A stretch of DNA of 64,000 nucleotides from the NCBI GenBank assembly GCA_035363115.1, contig DAOSEM010000005.1:62001-126000 (forward strand), written 5' to 3'. Below, piece after piece: positions 1-8,721 of the stretch. Made by a program: the position numbers and the translations under genes. Position 1 is the stretch's first letter. Each line of letters starts with the position of its first letter. The DNA is from Syntrophales bacterium (lineage in GTDB: Bacteria; Desulfobacterota; Syntrophia; Syntrophales; PHBD01). The notes below the pieces were generated by a model, which worked only from the letters and a program-made list of their open reading frames with translations, was not told where the DNA came from and did not search any database.

Positions 1-575
1 TAGATGCGGCAGTCGAGTCTGGCAATCTTGGCGGTGATTTCCGGTTCGAACCCGAAGCGATTCTCCTCGATGGCGATCGACTGGATGATCTCGCGGCGGA
101 AGGCCTTGTAGCAGGTCTCCATGTCCGTCAGGTTCAGGTCAGTCAGCATGTTGGAGAGCAGGGTGAGGAAGCCGTTGCCCATCCGGTGCCAGAAATAGAG
201 GACCCGGTGTGCCTCGCCGCCGAGGAAGCGGGAGCCGTAGACGACATCGGCTTTACCATCCAGGATCGGTTTCAGGAGTTTCGGGTATTCCTGGGGGTCG
301 TATTCCAGGTCGGCATCTTGGATGAGGACGATATCCCCCGTCGCGGTCTTGATTCCCTCCCGGATGGCGGCGCCTTTCCCGCGGTTGGCCGGCTGGAGGA
401 TGATCCGGTCGATGCGATCCTCGATCTGTTTCAGCTTCTCCCTGGTTCCATCGGTCGAGCAGTCGTCCACGACGATGATCTCTTTATCCGGATGCGGTGA
501 ACTCCATATGGCATCAATTATGCTTTCTATTGTATGGGTCTCATTGAAGCAGGGGACAATGACGGACAGTTTCAT
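1..575 (-). CDS. Glycosyltransferase family 2 (partial, C-terminus outside window)
   Basis: Reading leftward from an ATG at 575, the frame stays open to the window edge (about 191 residues). It begins [12 protein letters not shown] and has the GT-A motifs of family 2: the nucleotide-binding DDCSTDG, a QDADLEYDP stretch containing the metal-binding DxD-like Asp, and YGSRFLGG. Such enzymes move a sugar from a nucleotide sugar to a lipid or polyprenyl phosphate at the inner membrane face. The resemblance is to the dolichyl-phosphate mannose/glucose synthase subgroup. An AGGAG ribosome site lies just upstream of the start. The substrate is not readable, and the missing C-terminus may or may not hold membrane helices. 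Confidence 0.85.
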   Translation of the reverse strand, partial: MKLSVIVPCFNETHTIESIIDAIWSSPHPDKEIIVVDDCSTDGTREKLKQIEDRIDRIILQPANRGKGAAIREGIKTATGDIVLIQDADLEYDPQEYPKLLKPILDGKADVVYGSRFLGGEAHRVLYFWHRMGNGFLTLLSNMLTDLNLTDMETCYKAFRREIIQSIAIEENRFGFEPEITAKIARLDCRI

Positions 576-770
576 GGATTCTCCTGATGTAGGGTTTTGT
601 GTTGTAACATGAGAAAAATGGGAGGATTTGTAATCCAATCTTGATTCTTGCTGAATCGATGCCCGGTTGCTGTGAAAAACACCTACAGGGTGCTTTTGTT
701 CTTGTCAATCGCCGTATTGATGTTGATATCTCCAATTCTTGCAGAAAACCATACAAAAGAGGGAGCGCCA

Positions 771-1154
771 ATGAGAGGTTTGTCGGACGGCATCCGGAGA
801 ATTTTCAAGAGGCGCTTGCAAAGCCGGTTCTCCGTGACGGGCAGGGCGATGGTCCTTATTGCTCCGGGGGAGGACAGTGAACGGAAGGTGCAGGTCCTGG
901 ACATCAGCCGGGGCGGGTTGGCCTTTGTTTACGACGGGCCGAAGGAAGACCTGGAGGATTCGGGGATTCTTCAACTCCTGGCTCACAATGTCGTTTTTCT
1001 GGAGAAGGTCCATTTCGAGACGGCATCTGACGTTGCACTGCAGGAGAGCGAGGAGCGATATCGCCGCCGGGGGGTGAGATTCAAGTGGATGGGAGTCTTG
1101 GACCACGGGAAGCTGGACGATTTCATCCGTGAAGTCGGAACGTTCAAACTCTAA
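771..1154 (+). CDS. PilZ-domain protein
   Basis: A 127-residue protein with the two sequence marks of a c-di-GMP-binding PilZ domain: an Arg-rich N-terminal stretch KRRLQSRFSV (RxxxR-like) and LDISRGGLAF (D-x-S-x-x-G). It would sense c-di-GMP in the cytosol; the pilin next door suggests a role in pilus or surface control, which is inference. The ATG at 771 is preferred because AGAGGGA sits seven bases upstream. The frame is open back to a TTG at 648, which would add a hydrophobic segment, but that start has no good ribosome site and would put a signal-like helix on a cytosolic domain. Confidence 0.72.
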   Translation: MRGLSDGIRRIFKRRLQSRFSVTGRAMVLIAPGEDSERKVQVLDISRGGLAFVYDGPKEDLEDSGILQLLAHNVVFLEKVHFETASDVALQESEERYRRRGVRFKWMGVLDHGKLDDFIREVGTFKL

Positions 1155-1211
1155 CAGGGGGAAGAGAGTTCATTTCAAGTTGTTCCCTTGTCCTGAATCA
1201 GGAGCGAAAAG

Positions 1212-1589
1212 ATGACGTTATTGGAAAAGCGGAAAGGTTTCACCCTGATCGAAATGATTGTGGTCTTGGTGGTGCTGGGGATTCTTGCGGCGGTGGCAAC
1301 TGCCAAGTTTTTTAACATGCAGACGGAGGCAAAAACAAAAGCTGCCCAGGCCGCTGTGGCCAGCGCACAATCCGCAATATCCATGGGCTTTTCGCAACAT
1401 CTGGTCAATCCTTCCTCCCCGAATCATGTTGCCGGCCCGGCGGAGGCGTGCACCAAGGTGGCGTTGAGCGGTGCCACGGGAGTCGTCTATACGGTCACCT
1501 GCGACGGCGACGACTGGGACGTAGTATCAAGCAGCATCACCGCTAATTACGACGGCACGACGGCAACGGGCACATGGAACAGGCCCTGA
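1212..1589 (+). CDS. Type IV pilin / pseudopilin-like protein
   Basis: A 125-residue protein with a short basic leader and the prepilin peptidase site KGFTLIEMIVVLVVLGILAA: cleavage after Gly, then Phe at +1 and Glu at +5, followed by a hydrophobic helix. The globular part is small (about 95 residues) and has two Cys (CTKV and TCDGD) that could form the usual C-terminal disulfide loop. It could be a major pilin or a GspG-like pseudopilin. CAGGAGCG upstream of the ATG is a good ribosome site. It stands alone after the PilZ gene; the assembly platform pilC is at 11186 and minor pilins at 23552-27304. Confidence 0.8.
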   Translation: MTLLEKRKGFTLIEMIVVLVVLGILAAVATAKFFNMQTEAKTKAAQAAVASAQSAISMGFSQHLVNPSSPNHVAGPAEACTKVALSGATGVVYTVTCDGDDWDVVSSSITANYDGTTATGTWNRP

Positions 1590-1620
1590 AAAGAGGGCAG
1601 AAGTTCTTACGTTTGCCGGG

Positions 1621-1656
1621 AGCAAGGGGGAACAGGAAAGCCTGTTCCCCCTTGCT
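1621..1656. terminator. Hairpin between convergent pilin and rimO genes
   Basis: A perfect 16-bp inverted repeat (1621-1636 with 1641-1656) around a four-base loop AAAG lies between the ends of the two convergent genes and touches the rimO stop codon. Neither side has a T-run, so it is a strong stem but not a classical intrinsic terminator. A bidirectional transcription or mRNA 3'-end barrier is the simplest reading. Confidence 0.6.
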
Positions 1657-3029
1657 TATGCGAAGAGATCATACACATCCGAGCCGGTGATCCGGAACGT
1701 CCGGAACTGCCCGGTCTTCATGCCCTTCTTCTTGAGGCAGGTCACCCCGTCGATCTCCGGTGCCTGCCGGCGGCAGCGGCCGACCAGGGGATAATCGGGG
1801 TTCTCGCCCGGTCCCTCCACCAGCACTTCCTGCATGGTCCCGACGAGCGAGGCGTTGATCTCAGCAGAGATTTCCGCCTGCTCCTCCATCAGGACCTGCC
1901 ATCTCCTCTCCTTCTCCTTCTTCGATATCCGCTGGGGCATCTCCGCCGCCGGCGTTCCCTCCTCCTTTGAATAGACGAAGACGCCCAGGTGGTCGAACCG
2001 GGTCTCCCGGACGAAATCCACGAGGGCGTTGAACCTGCGGATCGTCTCGCCGGGGAAGCCGACGATGAGGGAGGTCCGCAAGGCGACCCCGGGGATGATC
2101 TCCCGGGCCTGCCGGATTACCTTCCGGATTTCCGCGCTCCCGCCCCGGCGGTTCATGGCGGCCAGGATCCCGTCGTCGATGTGCTGGATCGGGATGTCCA
2201 GGTATTCGCAGATTTTCTCTTCCTCTGCCACCGCCTCTAAGATGCCGTCCGTGAGGCCTGCCGGGTAGGTATAAAGGAGGCGGAGCCAGTGCAGGTCGCT
2301 GATGCGGGACAGCTCCCGGAGCAGGCGGGGCAGGCGCTCCCCGCTTTTGCGGTCTTTGCCCCAGGCCGTCGTGTCCTGGGCGGTGAGGATGATCTCCCGG
2401 GTGCCATTTTGAACCAGGTGCTCCGCTTCACGGAGGACGTCGTCCAGGCGGCGGCTCCGGTAGGGCCCGCGGATCTGCGGAATGGCGCAGTAGGCGCAAC
2501 AGTTGGAACAGCCGTCGGCGATCTTCAGGTAGGCGGTGTGTCTCGGTCCCGAAACCATGCGGGGAAGAGCCGCGTCCATCAGGAAGGACGGGCGCCGGGA
2601 GGCCGCGAGGCGGTCAGGCGAGGTCCGGGCGACGAGTTTTTCGATATGCCGGGCGATCCGGGGGATCTCGTCGATTCCCAGGAAGAGGTCCACCTCCGGC
2701 AGGTCCCGCGCCAGCTCCGGGCCGTAGCGCTGGGGAAGGCAGCCCGTGACGACCAGGTGGCGGCAGGTTCCCTTCTGTTTGTACTGCGCCAGGGTCAGGA
2801 TCGCCTCGATGGACTCCTCTCTTGCCGGGAGGATGAAGGCGCAGGTGTTGATGAGGATCAGGCGGGCGTCCTCAGGCCGCTCCACCGGCCGGTATCCCGC
2901 CTCCCGGAGGAGCCCCGCCATGACCTCGGCATCGATCTCGTTCTTCGGGCAGCCGAGGCTCAGGAGGAAAAAGGGGGTGGACTCCTTTTTATGCAAATCC
3001 AATTCGTCTTTTCCTTCTCGGGAGGGCAA
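1656..3029 (-). CDS. rimO: Ribosomal protein S12 methylthiotransferase RimO
   Basis: Radical-SAM enzyme that adds a methylthio group to the conserved Asp of ribosomal protein S12. Order: N-terminal UPF0004 domain (SLGCPKNEIDAE near residue 25, then LINTCAF and VTGCLPQRY, giving the three Cys of the auxiliary cluster), radical-SAM core with CxxxCxxC in ADGCSNCCAYCAIP, and a C-terminal TRAM domain ending in SDVYDLFA. About 440-457 residues, normal for RimO. SLGCPKN and the TRAM region favour RimO over MiaB. The frame can start at TTG 3029, but a TTG further in, preceded by GGAAGG, is as likely; the true start is uncertain by up to about 11 residues. It follows ftsK by 18 bp. Confidence 0.92.
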   Translation of the reverse strand: MPSREGKDELDLHKKESTPFFLLSLGCPKNEIDAEVMAGLLREAGYRPVERPEDARLILINTCAFILPAREESIEAILTLAQYKQKGTCRHLVVTGCLPQRYGPELARDLPEVDLFLGIDEIPRIARHIEKLVARTSPDRLAASRRPSFLMDAALPRMVSGPRHTAYLKIADGCSNCCAYCAIPQIRGPYRSRRLDDVLREAEHLVQNGTREIILTAQDTTAWGKDRKSGERLPRLLRELSRISDLHWLRLLYTYPAGLTDGILEAVAEEEKICEYLDIPIQHIDDGILAAMNRRGGSAEIRKVIRQAREIIPGVALRTSLIVGFPGETIRRFNALVDFVRETRFDHLGVFVYSKEEGTPAAEMPQRISKKEKERRWQVLMEEQAEISAEINASLVGTMQEVLVEGPGENPDYPLVGRCRRQAPEIDGVTCLKKKGMKTGQFRTFRITGSDVYDLFA

Positions 3030-3047
3030 GAGAATCCGTCTTGATTG

Positions 3048-5327
3048 TTAGAGCTTCTTGACGAGGACCTTGCGGGGCTTGGCGCCGTCGGCGGGTCCCA
3101 CGATGCCTTCGGCCTCCATGCGCTCGATCATCCGGGCGGCCCGGTTGTAGCCCACCTTCAGGTAGCGCTGGACCAGGGAGATCGAGGCCTGCCCGAGGTC
3201 CGCCACGAGGGCCACCGCCTCGTCGTACTTCTCGTCCACGTCCTCGTCGCTCTCGACGGAGGACGTCTCGGGCCGGTATTCCGTGATGGAGGGATCGAAG
3301 CTGGGCTGCCCCTGCTTCTTGATGAACATGACGATGCGGTCGATCTCCTTCTCCGAGACAAAGGGTCCGTGGATGCGGGCCAGCTTGGAGGTCCCCGGCG
3401 GCATGAAGAGCATGTCGCCGGCCCCGAGCAGGCTCTCCGCTCCGAGCTGGTCGAGGATCGTCCTGGAGTCCACCTTCGAGGAGACCTGGAAGGAGATGCG
3501 CGTGGGGAAGTTGGCTTTGATGACGCCGGTGATGACGTCCACCGAGGGCCGCTGGGTGGCCAGGATCAGGTGGATGCCGGCGGCGCGGGCCATCTGGGCC
3601 AGCCGGGCCAGCGATTCCTCCACGTATCGCTGGGCCACCATCATCAGGTCCGCAAGCTCGTCAATGACGATGACGATGTAGGAGAGGCGGACGTGCTCCT
3701 CCGGGGCCTTCGCGATGGCGGCCAGGGCCTGGCCCTCCGCCTCCGGGGGCATGGCTTCCTCCATCTCGGGAGCGGCTTCCGGCTTTGCCTTGGCGGACTC
3801 CAGCCCGAAGGCCTGCCGCTTCGCCTTCTCGTTCTTTGCCTTCTCGATCATCCGGTTGTAGCCGTCCACGCCCTTGGCGCCCACTTCGCCCATGACGCGG
3901 TAGCGCCGCTCCATCTCCTCGACGGCCCACTTCAGGACCATGGACGCCTTCTTCGGGTCCACCACGACGGGGTGGAGCAGGTGGGGGATCCCCTCGTAGG
4001 CCGACAGCTCCAGGCGCTTCGGGTCGATCAGGAGGAACTTGACCTCGTCGGGGGTCGCCCGGAAGAGGATGCTGCAGATCATGGCGTTCAGCGAGACGCT
4101 CTTCCCGGAGCCCGTCGTGCCGGCGATGAGGAGGTGGGGCATCCGGGCCAGGTCGGCCATAACGGGGGCGCCGACGATGTCATCCCCGAGGGCGATGGGC
4201 AGGCGGAGCTTCGCCTCCCGGAAAGCCTCCGTGTCCAGCACGTTCCGGAGGCGGACCGGTTCCCGCTCGTGGTTCGGGATCTCGATGCCGATGGCCCCCT
4301 TGCCGGGAATGGGCGCGATGATGCGGATGCTGGGGGCCCGGAGTGCCAGCGCCAGGTCGTCGGTCAGGTTGGTGATCCGGTTGATCTTCACCCCGGGTGC
4401 GGGCTCCAGCTCGTACATCGTGACGACCGGCCCCGGCTTCACCTCCACGACGCGGCCCTCGACGCCGAAGTCGGCCAGCTTCTTTTCGAGGATCCGGGCG
4501 TTGGCGATCAGGCTGTCCCGCTTGACCCGGGAGTCCCGCTTGTCCGCCTGGTCGAGGAGGGAGAGCGGGGGAAGCTGGTAGTCTCCCACCCGTTCGAGAA
4601 AATCGAAATGGGTCTGCTCGGTCTTTTTCTGCTTCGGTTTTTCCGCCGGCAGCGGCGCTTCGATGATCGGCTCCGGCAGGTCGCTGACCTTCTTTTCTTC
4701 AACGGGCTCCGCTTCCTTCACCACGGGGGAGGCGGACGTTTCCCGGCCGGTGCGGCGCAGGATGTTCCACACGGCCAGGGAGGCGGATTTCAGGCCTCGC
4801 CAGAGGGTCGCCACGGAGACGTCCGCGACGACCATCAGGGAAATGAGGAGAACCAAAAGATAGAGAAGGAACGTTCCCGCCCGGTTGAGCACCGAAATCA
4901 GGACATCCGTGAGGACTCCTCCCAGGAGGCCGCCGGCCTGCAGCCTTATGCCGAAGACGCTGATCTTCGACAGGAGCAGGCTCGAGAGGCCGGAGCAAAC
5001 CAGGAGCAGGGCCGCCGCCCCCAGGGCCGGAACGGCCCGGATCCGGAAGGCTTCATCCAGGAAGAACCGGAACGAGGCGACGAGCGCCAGGATGGGGATC
5101 AGGAAGGCCCCGAATCCCAGGAGACGGATGAGGGCATCGGCGGTATAGGAGCCGGCGGCCCCGAATATGTTCCGCACCGCCGGATCGTCCGATACGTACT
5201 GGGTCAGGGATGGGTCCGCCGGGGAATAGGAGATGAGCGAAAGAAAGAGAAAGAACGAAAGGGCGAGGCCGACAACGCCTAAGATTTCCCTCTTTCTGCG
5301 GTTGTTATCCCGAGCTTTGCCCGTCAT
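3048..5327 (-). CDS. ftsK: DNA translocase FtsK/SpoIIIE
   Basis: Septal DNA pump that moves chromosome termini and activates XerCD recombination at dif. The protein (759 residues from the ATG at 5327) has an N-terminal membrane part with about four helices (first near LGVVGLALSFFLFLSL), a short linker, and the RecA-like motor: Walker A GTTGSGKS, Walker B YIVIVIDELADLMM. It ends with a gamma winged-helix domain (ISLVQRYLKVGYNRAARMIE) that reads KOPS-type sites. The frame is open back to 5453, but that extension lies inside plsC; MTGKARDNN at 5327 is the sensible start, five bases after the plsC stop. The linker is short, so this is a compact FtsK. Confidence 0.95.
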   Translation of the reverse strand: MTGKARDNNRRKREILGVVGLALSFFLFLSLISYSPADPSLTQYVSDDPAVRNIFGAAGSYTADALIRLLGFGAFLIPILALVASFRFFLDEAFRIRAVPALGAAALLLVCSGLSSLLLSKISVFGIRLQAGGLLGGVLTDVLISVLNRAGTFLLYLLVLLISLMVVADVSVATLWRGLKSASLAVWNILRRTGRETSASPVVKEAEPVEEKKVSDLPEPIIEAPLPAEKPKQKKTEQTHFDFLERVGDYQLPPLSLLDQADKRDSRVKRDSLIANARILEKKLADFGVEGRVVEVKPGPVVTMYELEPAPGVKINRITNLTDDLALALRAPSIRIIAPIPGKGAIGIEIPNHEREPVRLRNVLDTEAFREAKLRLPIALGDDIVGAPVMADLARMPHLLIAGTTGSGKSVSLNAMICSILFRATPDEVKFLLIDPKRLELSAYEGIPHLLHPVVVDPKKASMVLKWAVEEMERRYRVMGEVGAKGVDGYNRMIEKAKNEKAKRQAFGLESAKAKPEAAPEMEEAMPPEAEGQALAAIAKAPEEHVRLSYIVIVIDELADLMMVAQRYVEESLARLAQMARAAGIHLILATQRPSVDVITGVIKANFPTRISFQVSSKVDSRTILDQLGAESLLGAGDMLFMPPGTSKLARIHGPFVSEKEIDRIVMFIKKQGQPSFDPSITEYRPETSSVESDEDVDEKYDEAVALVADLGQASISLVQRYLKVGYNRAARMIERMEAEGIVGPADGAKPRKVLVKKL

Positions 5328-5331
5328 GGAT

Positions 5332-6090
5332 TCAGGCCGCCCCCCTCGTCGTGTCCTCGGAGGCGTTGTAGGTTTCGTAGTTGCGCAGGATCGTGTTCCG
5401 GACCCGCTCGATGAGTTCGTGCCGGGTCTCGATGGTGTAGTCCTTTGTTTCAATGGGCTTGTCGATCACCATGATGACGTTTCCCGGGTTGATCTGCAGG
5501 GACCGCTTCTGCATGACACGGCCCGTGCCGACCAGGGAGACGGGGATGATCGGGACGCCCGACCGGATGGCCAGGTGGAACGCCCCCTGCTTGAAGGGCT
5601 TGAGCGTCATGTCCCGGCTGCGGGTCCCTTCCGGGAACGACATGACCGATTTCCCCTCCCGAATCTTTTCCGCCGCCTCGTCGATACTGCGCAGGGCCTT
5701 TTCGTGGTGTTGGCGGTCGATCTCGATGTAACCGGCGTTGCGCATGGCCTTGCCGAAGACGGGGATCTTGAAGAGCTCTTTCTTGGCGATCCAGCGGAAC
5801 TGGCTTGGGATGTGGCCGAGGACGACGAAGATGTCGTAGTCGCTCTGGTGGTTGGCCATGAAAATCTGCGGCCTGTCCTCGAGAACGTTTTCCGTACCGA
5901 TGATCCGGACCTTGACGCTGGACATGGCCAGGAGCGTCCGGGACCACATCCGGGCCAGGCGGTGGACCATGTTCTCTCCCGGTGACAGCAGGGAGAAGAC
6001 GACGGCACAGGTGGAGAAAAACCCGGTTACGGCAACGCCGAGTGCTACAAGGATTGCGGAACGCAAGATGTTGGAGGTCATGGTCTGCAA
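5332..6090 (-). CDS. plsC: 1-acyl-sn-glycerol-3-phosphate acyltransferase
   Basis: Makes phosphatidic acid by acylating lysophosphatidic acid at the inner membrane. The 252-residue protein starts with a membrane segment (ILVALGVAVTGFFSTCAVVF) and has the family motifs in order: NHQSDYD (the catalytic HX4D), YIEIDR, the substrate-binding FPEGTRS, and VPIIPVSLVG. Length and motif order match PlsC. It is the first gene of the minus-strand operon plsC-ftsK-rimO, with a promoter directly upstream. Confidence 0.93.
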   Translation of the reverse strand: MQTMTSNILRSAILVALGVAVTGFFSTCAVVFSLLSPGENMVHRLARMWSRTLLAMSSVKVRIIGTENVLEDRPQIFMANHQSDYDIFVVLGHIPSQFRWIAKKELFKIPVFGKAMRNAGYIEIDRQHHEKALRSIDEAAEKIREGKSVMSFPEGTRSRDMTLKPFKQGAFHLAIRSGVPIIPVSLVGTGRVMQKRSLQINPGNVIMVIDKPIETKDYTIETRHELIERVRNTILRNYETYNASEDTTRGAA

Positions 6091-6120
6091 GGATCCCGTT
6101 TGAAGAAGATGTGTATTTAC

Positions 6121-6149
6121 TTGATTTTATTACTCGAATACTTTAGCAT
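6121..6149 (+). promoter_or_regulatory. Possible promoter for the rfaE1 operon
   Basis: On the plus strand TTGATT (6121-6126) and TAGCAT (6144-6149) have a 17-bp spacer. It overlaps the minus-strand promoter, so the two operons may compete for polymerase. Matches are moderate. Confidence 0.35.
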
Positions 6150-6176
6150 TATGACCTACTCCCATTGTGAAGTCAA
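6148..6176 (-). promoter_or_regulatory. Sigma70-type promoter for plsC-ftsK-rimO
   Basis: On the minus strand TTGACT (6171-6176) and CATAAT (6148-6153) are separated by exactly 17 bp, close to the sigma70 consensus. It lies about 57 bases upstream of the plsC ATG. Confidence 0.7.
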
Positions 6177-6317
6177 TACGGAATTGGTTTTGCGGCCGGG
6201 AACCGTCGGCGGAAACCATGGAACAGAATAAAAGAATTGACAAACCGGCTCCGGAAACATAGCATCCGTCGGTTCAAGCCGGGCCGGCGCAGTTCCCGGC
6301 GATTCCCGAGGTTCAGT

Positions 6318-7307
6318 GTGAAGGGCATCCTGACGAAAAAAAGGGCGGTATCGATCATCGAGGGCTTCCCCAGGGCGAAAGTCCTGGTGGTGGGCGACAT
6401 CATGGTGGACCATTTCATCTGGGGGCGCGTGTCCCGCATCTCCCCGGAGGCCCCCGTGCCGGTCGTGGAGGTCCAGTCGGACAACCTTCTCCTGGGGGGA
6501 TGCGCCAACGTCCTGAACAACGTTTATGCCATGGGGGGGCAGGTATTCGGTGCCGGCGTGGTCGGCAGGGATCCCATGGGCGACCGGGTGGTGGATGAAT
6601 TCCGGAAGCGAGGGATCGATATCGGCGGTGTCGTCCAGGAAGACGAGCGGCCGACGACGCTGAAGACGCGGATCGTGGCCCATTCCCAGCAGGTGGTGCG
6701 TTTCGACCGGGAGAGTCGACGGTCCGTGGCGGCGGCCAGCATCGAGCGGATTCTTTCCTATATCCGGAGCCTCCGCGGAGAGCTGGGGGCGGTCGTCATT
6801 TCCGACTACAACAAGGGAGTCGTGACCAGGGAGCTCCTGGACGGCATCCGGCAGGCCCTCGCGGGCGGACACACAGTGGTCTGCGTGGATCCAAAGCAGA
6901 ACGATTTCAGCCTCTACCGGGGCTTCGACGTGATCACGCCGAATCATCATGAGGCCGCCCGTGCCTTCGGGACCGAGCATATCCACGGCTCCGATCTCGT
7001 GAACGTGGGCAACGCCCTGCTGGAGCGCTACGGTTTCCAGGCGCTTCTCGTAACCCGGGGCGAGGCGGGGATGAGCCTCTTTGAGCGGGACGGCCGGATT
7101 CGCCACACGTTTTTCCCGACCCAGGCCAAGGAAGTCTTCGACGTGACGGGTGCGGGAGATACGGTCATCGGCGTGTTCGCCCTGGCCGTGGCCTCGGGGG
7201 CCACCTTCAGGGAAGCGGCCTTCCTGGCGAATTATGCGGCTGGAATCGTGGTCGGCAAGGTCGGAACCGCCACGGTCTCCCAGCAGGAGCTGAAAAGAGT
7301 CCTATGA
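6318..7307 (+). CDS. rfaE1: D-glycero-beta-D-manno-heptose-7-phosphate kinase (RfaE1/HldA type)
   Basis: PfkB-family sugar kinase that phosphorylates heptose-7-phosphate at C1 on the way to ADP-heptose for the LPS inner core. Motifs: VVGDIMVDHFIWGRVSRISP near the N-terminus, the GG motif LLLGGCANVLNN, and the catalytic DVTGAGDT near the C-terminus whose Asp is the base. The nucleotidyltransferase half found in the HldE fusion is absent, so this is a stand-alone kinase of about 330 residues. GTG 6318 with GAGG upstream gives that length; the frame also opens at a TTG at 6237, which would add 27 Arg-rich residues and is less likely. It implies an outer membrane with heptose-containing LPS. Confidence 0.88.
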   Translation: MKGILTKKRAVSIIEGFPRAKVLVVGDIMVDHFIWGRVSRISPEAPVPVVEVQSDNLLLGGCANVLNNVYAMGGQVFGAGVVGRDPMGDRVVDEFRKRGIDIGGVVQEDERPTTLKTRIVAHSQQVVRFDRESRRSVAAASIERILSYIRSLRGELGAVVISDYNKGVVTRELLDGIRQALAGGHTVVCVDPKQNDFSLYRGFDVITPNHHEAARAFGTEHIHGSDLVNVGNALLERYGFQALLVTRGEAGMSLFERDGRIRHTFFPTQAKEVFDVTGAGDTVIGVFALAVASGATFREAAFLANYAAGIVVGKVGTATVSQQELKRVL

Positions 7308-7843
7308 GCCGGCCCAGGAGCGCGGAACCGGTGAAGCTGGTGGCGAGCTTTTTCTCCACGCAGGACGAGAGGATCGCGGAGGCGATCCGGGGCCTCGCCG
7401 AGGTCTGCGGCACTCCCGATTTCATCGGACCCTGCCATACCTTCTCGTTTACCGAATATTACCAGGAGGAATTCGGGTCGCCCCTCAAGAGGCGCTTCGT
7501 ATCCTTTGAGCGCCTGGCTGCCCCGGAGAGCCTTCCGGATGTCAAGCTCCGGTCCAACTCCCTGGAGGAGCGGCTGGCCGAGGGAGACCGGCGAACCGTC
7601 AACATCGATCCGGGATACATCTCGCTGGCGCACCTGATCCTGGCCACCTGTAAGGGCTACACGCACCGGCCTTACCTGCGGGACGGCGTTTACGCCGACC
7701 TGACCCTGATGTACCGGGACCGCCGGTTCCAGACCCTGCCCTGGACGTATCCGGACTACGCGTCGGAGGAGACCCGGGAGATGTTCCGGACCCTCCGCGA
7801 GCGGTATGTCCTGCAACTTAAACAGATGGGAGCATCCTCATGA
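7304..7843 (+). CDS. DUF4416 family protein
   Basis: A 179-residue protein overlapping the end of rfaE1 by four bases (ATGA), so translation is probably coupled. I recognise the DUF4416 pattern, known mostly from Desulfobacterota: an N-terminal VKLVASFFSTQDE, a central GPCHTFSFTEYYQEEFG, and INIDPGYI-like NIDPGYISLAHLILAT, ending with LPWTYPDYAS. The function is unknown. Its fixed place beside rfaE1 or yicC is the main clue and supports the lineage call. Confidence 0.8.
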   Translation: MSRPRSAEPVKLVASFFSTQDERIAEAIRGLAEVCGTPDFIGPCHTFSFTEYYQEEFGSPLKRRFVSFERLAAPESLPDVKLRSNSLEERLAEGDRRTVNIDPGYISLAHLILATCKGYTHRPYLRDGVYADLTLMYRDRRFQTLPWTYPDYASEETREMFRTLRERYVLQLKQMGASS

Positions 7844-8721
7844 TTCGAAGCATGACGGGGTACGGCCGGGCGGAAATCGTCCGCGGCGGCCGAAAGATCA
7901 CGGCGGAGATCAAGTCCCTGAATCACCGCTACCTGGAGGTGACGGTCCGTTTCCCCTCGGCCCTGTCGGCCCTGGAACTGGAGATCCGGCGCAAGGTCGG
8001 CGAGCGCTTCGTCCGGGGACGGGTCGAGGTCACGATCCGGGTGAACGGGGAGACGGATCCCGAAAACGGAAACCTGCGGGTCAATTGGCCCGCCGTGCAG
8101 GGCTACCGGCGCATGCTGGAGGAGATCCGGGAGAAGATGGGCCTGGAGGGGCCGGTGACGCTGGAGATGATCGCCTCGTTCCGGGACGCCTTCACGCGGG
8201 AGGACGACACGGATGCCTGGACCGAGGCGGGGGAAGCCGTGTCGGAGGTGGTGGAAAAGGCGGTCGCCTCGACGCTGGAGATGCGCGACCGGGAGGGAGA
8301 GATCCTCTGCAGCGACCTGAGAAACCGGCTCGAACTGCTGGCCGGCTGGCTGGACACCATTGCCGCCAAGGGGCCCGTCCTGGTCGCGGAATACCAGAAA
8401 CGGCTCTCCGAGAGGGTTCGCGAGCTGGCGGGAGGGGTCATCACCGATGAGGCCCGCCTGGTGCAGGAGGTGGCCATCCTGGCGGAGAAGACCGACATCA
8501 CCGAGGAGATCGTCCGCTTCCGCGGCCACATGGACCAGTTCCGGGAGATGCTGGCCGCGGGCGATGCCGTGGGCCGCAAGATCGACTTCCTGATCCAGGA
8601 GATGAACCGGGAGGCCAACACGATCGGCTCCAAGAGCGGCGATTCGGAGATCGCCCGGCAGGTCATCGAGATCAAGACGGAGCTGGCGAAGATCCGGGAG
8701 CAGGTGCAGAACATTGAGTGA
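7840..8721 (+). CDS. yicC: YicC family endoribonuclease
   Basis: A 293-residue member of the YicC family, now known as hexameric endoribonucleases that take part in small-RNA turnover. It begins with the diagnostic MIRSMTGYGRAE, then SLNHRYLEVTVRFP, and has the conserved C-terminal part EEIVRFRGHMDQFREML and GRKIDFLIQEMNREANTIGS (DUF1732). Full length. It overlaps the DUF4416 gene by four bases and gmk by eight, and the yicC-gmk-rpoZ order is common in bacteria. Confidence 0.93.
   Translation: MIRSMTGYGRAEIVRGGRKITAEIKSLNHRYLEVTVRFPSALSALELEIRRKVGERFVRGRVEVTIRVNGETDPENGNLRVNWPAVQGYRRMLEEIREKMGLEGPVTLEMIASFRDAFTREDDTDAWTEAGEAVSEVVEKAVASTLEMRDREGEILCSDLRNRLELLAGWLDTIAAKGPVLVAEYQKRLSERVRELAGGVITDEARLVQEVAILAEKTDITEEIVRFRGHMDQFREMLAAGDAVGRKIDFLIQEMNREANTIGSKSGDSEIARQVIEIKTELAKIREQVQNIE

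Noticed and set aside
648..770. Upstream extension of the PilZ gene with a hydrophobic segment
   Set aside because: It needs a TTG start without a ribosome site, and would place a signal-like helix in front of a cytosolic c-di-GMP domain. Kept only as an alternative start.
3045..5282. A 745-codon open frame opposite ftsK
   Set aside because: It is a GC-rich antisense shadow: the translation is His/Arg/Gly/Asp-rich with no domain, and ftsK on the other strand is unmistakable.
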